Shown here piece by piece: positions 15,001 to 25,511 of a stretch of DNA of 64,000 bases (within the stretch, counting starts at the first letter, position 1; each line of letters begins with the position of its first letter). The notes under the pieces are model-generated. The model was given only the letters and a program-made list of their open reading frames with translations. It searched no databases and was not told the DNA's origin. Source of the stretch: Leishmania martiniquensis (lineage: Eukaryota > Euglenozoa > Kinetoplastea > Trypanosomatida > Trypanosomatidae); NCBI RefSeq assembly GCF_017916325.1, contig NC_090150.1, positions 205,436 to 269,435 of the forward strand, given 5' to 3'. The position numbers and the translations under genes were made by a program.

Positions 15001-18000
15001 TGTGGGCGCGCTGCCTGGCGGCGTAGTCGCTGCGCGAGCTGGACATGGCCAACGATCCGGGCATGAAGCCGCTACTGGCGCAGCTGGAGGAGCTGGCCAA
15101 GGACCCGGTGTCGGCGCAGGGGCCGGAGGCGAGGCGACTGGAGAAGGCGATCGGCGAGCTGGCGCGCCGTGCTGCGGAGGACAAGACCGAGCGCCATCGT
15201 CACCGTCTGGTGGACGCGGAGGGGCTGCACGAGCGCTTCCCGTTCCTGCCGGAGGAGCCGGTGCCGGGTATGCCGCTCGCGGAGGCCGGTGTGATGGAAG
15301 ACCCCGAGTTCCGCACGCTGGCGAACGAGCTGGTGGACCTGCGCAGAAGCCCGGAGACCAGCCCGCAGGCGCTGCGCGCCGCGGAGGAGGCGCTGGCGTG
15401 CCGCGCTGCCGAGGTGGCGGCGGCGAAGCTGCGCGCGACGGAGGAGGTGCAGGCGCGCTACCCGTTCCTGTCGAAGCGCGTGGCGGGCGTGCCACTGAGC
15501 GAGGTGCCGCTGGCGCAGGACGAGCTGTTCCAGGAACTGGTGGCGCAGCGCGCGCCGTTGCTGGGGAGTCCGCGCACAAACGCGGTAAAGCTGCACACGA
15601 TAGAGGCGCGTGTTCAGGACCGTGCGCGCGAGCTCGCGGATGCCAAGAGCAGGCTGGATGGTCTCCGCGATGCCGCAGATGACGAGGTGCGCGCGCGCAA
15701 CCCGTTCCTGCCGCACAGCGACGTTCGCGGCGTGCCGCTGCGCGAGCTGGGCCTGTGGCGGGACGCCGCGTATGCGCGGCTGATGGACCGCCGGCTGAAA
15801 CTGAAGGAGTGGCCGGTGGAGAACGCGGCGGAGCTGACGATGGTGGAGGCGCGCCTGACGGAGCGCGCTGTGGAGGTGGCGGAGGCGAAGCTCGCGGCGG
15901 AGGCGGAGCTGCGAGCCAGGTACCCGAATGTGGCGGCGGCGCCTGGCGCGGCGATGCTGTCGTCGCTGGCGCTTGCACTGGACCCACAGCTGGCGCAGCT
16001 CGAGCAGCGGCGCGCGGTGCTCGCTGGCCAGCCGAAGCCCGACCGCGCTGCACTGCGTGCCGCGGAGGCGGCGGCGGCAGCGCGCGTGCAGGAGCTGATG
16101 GACGAGGACGCTGACGTCGAGGTGGAGGCGGCGCAGGCGCGTGCGGCGGTGCTGAGGCAGTACCCGATGTGCGCACGCGATGTGACGGAGGCGGTGGGCA
16201 AGGACGCCATGTTCGCGTCGCTGGCGGCGCAGCACGCAGGCCTGCTTTCAGACCCTGCAGCCAACAGGACACCGCTGGCCAACGTCGAGGGACTCATGCA
16301 GGAGCGCGGTTCGGAGGTGGAGAGCGGGCGCAGGCGTCGCTGCCGGCGCCAGCCCGCCAACCCTCCGCGTCTGTTGGACATGAACGACGTGGCGCTGGAG
16401 AGCGGCGAGCTGGACGACTACCACAGTCGGCGCCACCGTCACCGCCGCCGCCGCATGCTGGACGCACAGGAGGTGCCGATGGACGTTGCCGGCGAGGTGC
16501 ACGAGCAGCAGGACGAGACGGCACCGGTGGCCAGGTCCCGCCACGCTGCGACGCTGCGGCACAGCGACCCGTACTACCAAGAGCTGGCGGCGCTGCGCGC
16601 CTCGCTGGTGAAGGAGGACGAGGTCGTCAACGCGGACGGCATTCGGTGTGTGGAGGAGCAGATGAAGGACCGCGTGGCGCAGCTAAACAGCGACGCCGCA
16701 CGCGCGGGGGCGGCGGAGGTGCGTGCGGTGGCGGTGCTGCAGGCACGCTACCCCTTCCTTGGTCCTACCGTGACGGGTGAGACACTCACGGCGGCCGGCC
16801 TAGAGGACGACGCTGTGTTCGTGGGTCTAGCGGCCGAGCACGCGGCGCTGAAGGCGACGCCGACGGCGCCGCGGCAGGCGCTGGCGTTCGCGGAGCAGCA
16901 GATGCGTGTGCGCGCGTGTGAGCTGGTAGCGGAGCATGCGCGCGAAGAGGAGGCCCTGCGCGAGAGGCTGCCGTTTGTGGGCGCGCTGCCTGGCGGCGTA
17001 GTCGCTGCGCGAGCTGGACATGGCCAACGATCCGGGCATGAAGCCGCTACTGGCGCAGCTGGAGGAGCTGGCCAAGGACCCGGTGTCGGCGCAGGGGCCG
17101 GAGGCGAGGCGACTGGAGAAGGCGATCGGCGAGCTGGCGCGCCGTGCTGCGGAGGACAAGACCGAGCGCCATCGTCACCGTCTGGTGGACGCGGAGGGGC
17201 TGCACGAGCGCTTCCCGTTCCTGCCGGAGGAGCCGGTGCCGGGTATGCCGCTCGCGGAGGCCGGTGTGATGGAAGACCCCGAGTTCCGCACGCTGGCGAA
17301 CGAGCTGGTGGACCTGCGCAGAAGCCCGGAGACCAGCCCGCAGGCGCTGCGCGCCGCGGAGGAGGCGCTGGCGTGCCGCGCTGCCGAGGTGGCGGCGGCG
17401 AAGCTGCGCGCGACGGAGGAGGTGCAGGCGCGCTACCCGTTCCTGTCGAAGCGCGTGGCGGGCGTGCCACTGAGCGAGGTGCCGCTGGCGCAGGACGAGC
17501 TGTTCCAGGAACTGGTGGCGCAGCGCGCGCCGTTGCTGGGGAGTCCGCGCACAAACGCGGTAAAGCTGCACACGATAGAGGCGCGTGTTCAGGACCGTGC
17601 GCGCGAGCTCGCGGATGCCAAGAGCAGGCTGGATGGTCTCCGCGATGCCGCAGATGACGAGGTGCGCGCGCGCAACCCGTTCCTGCCGCACAGCGACGTT
17701 CGCGGCGTGCCGCTGCGCGAGCTGGGCCTGTGGCGGGACGCCGCGTATGCGCGGCTGATGGACCGCCGGCTGAAACTGAAGGAGTGGCCGGTGGAGAACG
17801 CGGCGGAGCTGACGATGGTGGAGGCGCGCCTGACGGAGCGCGCTGTGGAGGTGGCGGAGGCGAAGCTCGCGGCGGAGGCGGAGCTGCGAGCCAGGTACCC
17901 GAATGTGGCGGCGGCGCCTGGCGCGGCGATGCTGTCGTCGCTGGCGCTTGCACTGGACCCACAGCTGGCGCAGCTCGAGCAGCGGCGCGCGGTGCTCGCT

Positions 18001-21000
18001 GGCCAGCCGAAGCCCGACCGCGCTGCACTGCGTGCCGCGGAGGCGGCGGCGGCAGCGCGCGTGCAGGAGCTGATGGACGAGGACGCTGACGTCGAGGTGG
18101 AGGCGGCGCAGGCGCGTGCGGCGGTGCTGAGGCAGTACCCGATGTGCGCACGCGATGTGACGGAGGCGGTGGGCAAGGACGCCATGTTCGCGTCGCTGGC
18201 GGCGCAGCACGCAGGCCTGCTTTCAGACCCTGCAGCCAACAGGACACCGCTGGCCAACGTCGAGGGACTCATGCAGGAGCGCGGTTCGGAGGTGGAGAGC
18301 GGGCGCAGGCGTCGCTGCCGGCGCCAGCCCGCCAACCCTCCGCGTCTGTTGGACATGAACGACGTGGCGCTGGAGAGCGGCGAGCTGGACGACTACCACA
18401 GTCGGCGCCACCGTCACCGCCGCCGCCGCATGCTGGACGCACAGGAGGTGCCGATGGACGTTGCCGGCGAGGTGCACGAGCAGCAGGACGAGACGGCACC
18501 GGTGGCCAGGTCCCGCCACGCTGCGACGCTGCGGCACAGCGACCCGTACTACCAAGAGCTGGCGGCGCTGCGCGCCTCGCTGGTGAAGGAGGACGAGGTC
18601 GTCAACGCGGACGGCATTCGGTGTGTGGAGGAGCAGATGAAGGACCGCGTGGCGCAGCTAAACAGCGACGCCGCACGCGCGGGGGCGGCGGAGGTGCGTG
18701 CGGTGGCGGTGCTGCAGGCACGCTACCCCTTCCTTGGTCCTACCGTGACGGGTGAGACACTCACGGCGGCCGGCCTAGAGGACGACGCTGTGTTCGTGGG
18801 TCTAGCGGCCGAGCACGCGGCGCTGAAGGCGACGCCGACGGCGCCGCGGCAGGCGCTGGCGTTCGCGGAGCAGCAGATGCGTGTGCGCGCGTGTGAGCTG
18901 GTAGCGGAGCATGCGCGCGAAGAGGAGGCCCTGCGCGAGAGGCTGCCGTTTGTGGGCGCGCTGCCTGGCGGCGTAGTCGCTGCGCGAGCTGGACATGGCC
19001 AACGATCCGGGCATGAAGCCGCTACTGGCGCAGCTGGAGGAGCTGGCCAAGGACCCGGTGTCGGCGCAGGGGCCGGAGGCGAGGCGACTGGAGAAGGCGA
19101 TCGGCGAGCTGGCGCGCCGTGCTGCGGAGGACAAGACCGAGCGCCATCGTCACCGTCTGGTGGACGCGGAGGGGCTGCACGAGCGCTTCCCGTTCCTGCC
19201 GGAGGAGCCGGTGCCGGGTATGCCGCTCGCGGAGGCCGGTGTGATGGAAGACCCCGAGTTCCGCACGCTGGCGAACGAGCTGGTGGACCTGCGCAGAAGC
19301 CCGGAGACCAGCCCGCAGGCGCTGCGCGCCGCGGAGGAGGCGCTGGCGTGCCGCGCTGCCGAGGTGGCGGCGGCGAAGCTGCGCGCGACGGAGGAGGTGC
19401 AGGCGCGCTACCCGTTCCTGTCGAAGCGCGTGGCGGGCGTGCCACTGAGCGAGGTGCCGCTGGCGCAGGACGAGCTGTTCCAGGAACTGGTGGCGCAGCG
19501 CGCGCCGTTGCTGGGGAGTCCGCGCACAAACGCGGTAAAGCTGCACACGATAGAGGCGCGTGTTCAGGACCGTGCGCGCGAGCTCGCGGATGCCAAGAGC
19601 AGGCTGGATGGTCTCCGCGATGCCGCAGATGACGAGGTGCGCGCGCGCAACCCGTTCCTGCCGCACAGCGACGTTCGCGGCGTGCGCTGCGCGAGCTGGG
19701 CCTGTGGCGGGACGCCGCGTATGCGCGGCTGATGGACCGCCGGCTGAAACTGAAGGAGTGGCCGGTGGAGAACGCGGCGGAGCTGACGATGGTGGAGGCG
19801 CGCCTGACGGAGCGCGCTGTGGAGGTGGCGGAGGCGAAGCTCGCGGCGGAGGCGGAGCTGCGAGCCAGGTACCCGAATGTGGCGGCGGCGCCTGGCGCGG
19901 CGATGCTGTCGTCGCTGGCGCTTGCACTGGACCCACAGCTGGCGCAGCTCGAGCAGCGGCGCGCGGTGCTCGCTGGCCAGCCGAAGCCCGACCGCGCTGC
20001 ACTGCGTGCCGCGGAGGCGGCGGCGGCAGCGCGCGTGCAGGAGCTGATGGACGAGGACGCTGACGTCGAGGTGGAGGCGGCGCAGGCGCGTGCGGCGGTG
20101 CTGAGGCAGTACCCGATGTGCGCACGCGATGTGACGGAGGCGGTGGGCAAGGACGCCATGTTCGCGTCGCTGGCGGCGCAGCACGCAGGCCTGCTTTCAG
20201 ACCCTGCAGCCAACAGGACACCGCTGGCCAACGTCGAGGGACTCATGCAGGAGCGCGGTTCGGAGGTGGAGAGCGGGCGCAGGCGTCGCTGCCGGCGCCA
20301 GCCCGCCAACCCTCCGCGTCTGTTGGACATGAACGACGTGGCGCTGGAGAGCGGCGAGCTGGACGACTACCACAGTCGGCGCCACCGTCACCGCCGCCGC
20401 CGCATGCTGGACGCACAGGAGGTGCCGATGGACGTTGCCGGCGAGGTGCACGAGCAGCAGGACGAGACGGCACCGGTGGCCAGGTCCCGCCACGCTGCGA
20501 CGCTGCGGCACAGCGACCCGTACTACCAAGAGCTGGCGGCGCTGCGCGCCTCGCTGGTGAAGGAGGACGAGGTCGTCAACGCGGACGGCATTCGGTGTGT
20601 GGAGGAGCAGATGAAGGACCGCGTGGCGCAGCTAAACAGCGACGCCGCACGCGCGGGGGCGGCGGAGGTGCGTGCGGTGGCGGTGCTGCAGGCACGCTAC
20701 CCCTTCCTTGGTCCTACCGTGACGGGTGAGACACTCACGGCGGCCGGCCTAGAGGACGACGCTGTGTTCGTGGGTCTAGCGGCCGAGCACGCGGCGCTGA
20801 AGGCGACGCCGACGGCGCCGCGGCAGGCGCTGGCGTTCGCGGAGCAGCAGATGCGTGTGCGCGCGTGTGAGCTGGTAGCGGAGCATGCGCGCGAAGAGGA
20901 GGCCCTGCGCGAGAGGCTGCCGTTTGTGGGCGCGCTGCCTGGCGGCGTAGTCGCTGCGCGAGCTGGACATGGCCAACGATCCGGGCATGAAGCCGCTACT

Positions 21001-24000
21001 GGCGCAGCTGGAGGAGCTGGCCAAGGACCCGGTGTCGGCGCAGGGGCCGGAGGCGAGGCGACTGGAGAAGGCGATCGGCGAGCTGGCGCGCCGTGCTGCG
21101 GAGGACAAGACCGAGCGCCATCGTCACCGTCTGGTGGACGCGGAGGGGCTGCACGAGCGCTTCCCGTTCCTGCCGGAGGAGCCGGTGCCGGGTATGCCGC
21201 TCGCGGAGGCCGGTGTGATGGAAGACCCCGAGTTCCGCACGCTGGCGAACGAGCTGGTGGACCTGCGCAGAAGCCCGGAGACCAGCCCGCAGGCGCTGCG
21301 CGCCGCGGAGGAGGCGCTGGCGTGCCGCGCTGCCGAGGTGGCGGCGGCGAAGCTGCGCGCGACGGAGGAGGTGCAGGCGCGCTACCCGTTCCTGTCGAAG
21401 CGCGTGGCGGGCGTGCCACTGAGCGAGGTGCCGCTGGCGCAGGACGAGCTGTTCCAGGAACTGGTGGCGCAGCGCGCGCCGTTGCTGGGGAGTCCGCGCA
21501 CAAACGCGGTAAAGCTGCACACGATAGAGGCGCGTGTTCAGGACCGTGCGCGCGAGCTCGCGGATGCCAAGAGCAGGCTGGATGGTCTCCGCGATGCCGC
21601 AGATGACGAGGTGCGCGCGCGCAACCCGTTCCTGCCGCACAGCGACGTTCGCGGCGTGCCGCTGCGCGAGCTGGGCCTGTGGCGGGACGCCGCGTATGCG
21701 CGGCTGATGGACCGCCGGCTGAAACTGAAGGAGTGGCCGGTGGAGAACGCGGCGGAGCTGACGATGGTGGAGGCGCGCCTGACGGAGCGCGCTGTGGAGG
21801 TGGCGGAGGCGAAGCTCGCGGCGGAGGCGGAGCTGCGAGCCAGGTACCCGAATGTGGCGGCGGCGCCTGGCGCGGCGATGCTGTCGTCGCTGGCGCTTGC
21901 ACTGGACCCACAGCTGGCGCAGCTCGAGCAGCGGCGCGCGGTGCTCGCTGGCCAGCCGAAGCCCGACCGCGCTGCACTGCGTGCCGCGGAGGCGGCGGCG
22001 GCAGCGCGCGTGCAGGAGCTGATGGACGAGGACGCTGACGTCGAGGTGGAGGCGGCGCAGGCGCGTGCGGCGGTGCTGAGGCAGTACCCGATGTGCGCAC
22101 GCGATGTGACGGAGGCGGTGGGCAAGGACGCCATGTTCGCGTCGCTGGCGGCGCAGCACGCAGGCCTGCTTTCAGACCCTGCAGCCAACAGGACACCGCT
22201 GGCCAACGTCGAGGGACTCATGCAGGAGCGCGGTTCGGAGGTGGAGAGCGGGCGCAGGCGTCGCTGCCGGCGCCAGCCCGCCAACCCTCCGCGTCTGTTG
22301 GACATGAACGACGTGGCGCTGGAGAGCGGCGAGCTGGACGACTACCACAGTCGGCGCCACCGTCACCGCCGCCGCCGCATGCTGGACGCACAGGAGGTGC
22401 CGATGGACGTTGCCGGCGAGGTGCACGAGCAGCAGGACGAGACGGCACCGGTGGCCAGGTCCCGCCACGCTGCGACGCTGCGGCACAGCGACCCGTACTA
22501 CCAAGAGCTGGCGGCGCTGCGCGCCTCGCTGGTGAAGGAGGACGAGGTCGTCAACGCGGACGGCATTCGGTGTGTGGAGGAGCAGATGAAGGACCGCGTG
22601 GCGCAGCTAAACAGCGACGCCGCACGCGCGGGGGCGGCGGAGGTGCGTGCGGTGGCGGTGCTGCAGGCACGCTACCCCTTCCTTGGTCCTACCGTGACGG
22701 GTGAGACACTCACGGCGGCCGGCCTAGAGGACGACGCTGTGTTCGTGGGTCTAGCGGCCGAGCACGCGGCGCTGAAGGCGACGCCGACGGCGCCGCGGCA
22801 GGCGCTGGCGTTCGCGGAGCAGCAGATGCGTGTGCGCGCGTGTGAGCTGGTAGCGGAGCATGCGCGCGAAGAGGAGGCCCTGCGCGAGAGGCTGCCGTTT
22901 GTGGGCGCGCTGCCTGGCGGCGTGTCGCTGCGCGAGCTGGACATGGCCAACGATCCGGGCATGAAGCCGCTACTGGCGCAGCTGGAGGAGCTGGCCAAGG
23001 ACCCGGTGTCGGCGCAGGGGCCGGAGGCGAGGCGACTGGAGAAGGCGATCGGCGAGCTGGCGCGCCGTGCTGCGGAGGACAAGACCGAGCGCCATCGTCA
23101 CCGTCTGGTGGACGCGGAGGGGCTGCACGAGCGCTTCCCGTTCCTGCCGGAGGAGCCGGTGCCGGGTATGCCGCTCGCGGAGGCCGGTGTGATGGAAGAC
23201 CCCGAGTTCCGCACGCTGGCGAACGAGCTGGTGGACCTGCGCAACACGTTGCAGGGGGTTTTAAAGGCGCTGCGCGCCGCGGAGGAGGCGCTGGCGTGCC
23301 GCGCTGCCGAGGTGGCGGCGGCGAAGCTGCGCGCGACGGAGGAGGTGCAGGCGCGCTACCCGTTCCTGTCGAAGCGCGTGGCGGGCGTGCCACTGAGCGA
23401 GGTGCCGCTGGCGCAGGACGAGCTGTTCCAGGAACTGGTGGCGCAGCGCGCGCCGTTGCTGGGGAGTCCGCGCACAAACGCGGTAAAGCTGCACACGATA
23501 GAGGCGCGTGTTCAGGACCGTGCGCGCGAGCTCGCGGATGCCAAGAGCAGGCTGGATGGTCTCCGCGATGCCGCAGATGACGAGGTGCGCGCGCGCAACC
23601 CGTTCCTGCCGCACAGCGACGTTCGCGGCGTGCCGCTGCGCGAGCTGGGCCTGTGGCGGGACGCCGCGTATGCGCGGCTGATGGACCGCCGGCTGAAACT
23701 GAAGGAGTGGCCGGTGGAGAACGCGGCGGAGCTGACGATGGTGGAGGCGCGCCTGACGGAGCGCGCTGTGGAGGTGGCGGAGGCGAAGCTCGCGGCGGAG
23801 GCGGAGCTGCGAGCCAGGTACCCGAATGTGGCGGCGGCGCCTGGCGCGGCGATGCTGTCGTCGCTGGCGCTTGCACTGGACCCACAGCTGGCGCAGCTCG
23901 AGCAGCGGCGCGCGGTGCTCGCTGGCCAGCCGAAGCCCGACCGCGCTGCACTGCGTGCCGCGGAGGCGGCGGCGGCAGCGCGCGTGCAGGAGCTGATGGA

Positions 24001-25511
24001 CGAGGACGCTGACGTCGAGGTGGAGGCGGCGCAGGCGCGTGCGGCGGTGCTGAGGCAGTACCCGATGTGCGCACGCGATGTGACGGAGGCGGTGGGCAAG
24101 GACGCCATGTTCGCGTCGCTGGCGGCGCAGCACGCAGGCCTGCTTTCAGACCCTGCAGCCAACAGGACACCGCTGGCCAACGTCGAGGGACTCATGCAGG
24201 AGCGCGGTTCGGAGGTGGAGAGCGGGCGCAGGCGTCGCTGCCGGCGCCAGCCCGCCAACCCTCCGCGTCTGTTGGACATGAACGACGTGGCGCTGGAGAG
24301 CGGCGAGCTGGACGACTACCACAGTCGGCGCCACCGTCACCGCCGCCGCCGCATGCTGGACGCACAGGAGGTGCCGATGGACGTTGCCGGCGAGGTGCAC
24401 GAGCAGCAGGACGAGACGGCACCGGTGGCCAGGTCCCGCCACGCTGCGACGCTGCGGCACAGCGACCCGTACTACCAAGAGCTGGCGGCGCTGCGCGCCT
24501 CGCTGGTGAAGGAGGACGAGGTCGTCAACGCGGACGGCATTCGGTGTGTGGAGGAGCAGATGAAGGACCGCGTGGCGCAGCTAAACAGCGACGCCGCACG
24601 CGCGGGGGCGGCGGAGGTGCGTGCGGTGGCGGTGCTGCAGGCACGCTACCCCTTCCTTGGTCCTACCGTGACGGGTGAGACACTCACGGCGGCCGGCCTA
24701 GAGGACGACGCTGTGTTCGTGGGTCTAGCGGCCGAGCACGCGGCGCTGAAGGCGACGCCGACGGCGCCGCGGCAGGCGCTGGCGTTCGCGGAGCAGCAGA
24801 TGCGTGTGCGCGCGTGTGAGCTGGTAGCGGAGCATGCGCGCGAAGAGGAGGCCCTGCGCGAGAGGCTGCCGTTTGTGGGCGCGCTGCCTGGCGGCGTGTC
24901 GCTGCGCGAGCTGGACATGGCCAACGATCCGGGCATGAAGCCGCTACTGGCGCAGCTGGAGGAGCTGGCCAAGGACCCGGTGTCGGCGCAGGGGCCGGAG
25001 GCGAGGCGACTGGAGAAGGCGATCGGCGAGCTGGCGCGCCGTGCTGCGGAGGACAAGACCGAGCGCCATCGTCACCGTCTGGTGGACGCGGAGGGGCTGC
25101 ACGAGCGCTTCCCGTTCCTGCCGGAGGAGCCGGTGCCGGGTATGCCGCTCGCGGAGGCCGGTGTGATGGAAGACCCCGAGTTCCGCACGCTGGCGAACGA
25201 GCTGGTGGACCTGCGCAGAAGCCCGGAGACCAGCCCGCAGGCGCTGCGCGCCGCGGAGGAGGCGCTGGCGTGCCGCGCTGCCGAGGTGGCGGCGGCGAAG
25301 CTGCGCGCGACGGAGGAGGTGCAGGCGCGCTACCCGTTCCTGTCGAAGCGCGTGGCGGGCGTGCCACTGAGCGAGGTGCCGCTGGCGCAGGACGAGCTGT
25401 TCCAGGAACTGGTGGCGCAGCGCGCGCCGTTGCTGGGGAGTCCGCGCACAAACGCGGTAAAGCTGCACACGATAGAGGCGCGTGTTCAGGACCGTGCGCG
25501 CGAGCTCGCGG
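1..25511 (+). repeat. Tandem array, nominal 1974-bp unit, 12 full units plus one partial
   Basis: Counting from the shared CTGAAACTGAAGGAG motif, units start at 1, 1976, 3947, 5920, 7895, 9870, 11845, 13820, 15795, 17770, 19744, 21719 and 23693. The last stops matching at 25511. Lengths are 1975, 1971, 1973, 1975 (six times), 1974, 1975 and 1974 bp. The in-frame unit is 1974 bp (658 codons), as in unit 12, and the other lengths are fully explained by small indels. Units are otherwise nearly identical. Clear substitutions are a Pro/Leu codon (Pro in units 1-2, Leu after) and an Ala/Val codon (Ala in units 1 and 3). The array continues upstream of the window, so the copy number is a minimum. 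Confidence 0.97.

Noticed and set aside
1..20968. Calling the upstream array a pseudogene, or a set of separate ~870-codon genes
   Set aside because: The breaks are 1-2 base indels at a few recurrent sites with intact protein sense on both sides, and no start, stop or splice signals separate units. Consensus error is the simpler reading, although not proven.
5140..21000. Programmed ribosomal frameshifting at the recurrent indel
   Set aside because: No slippery heptamer or downstream structure is evident, the break is absent from units 12-13, and indels of different sign occur at a second site.
1..25511. CRISPR-like or transposon array
   Set aside because: Units are directly abutting coding repeats with no spacers, terminal inverted repeats, transposase or reverse transcriptase.
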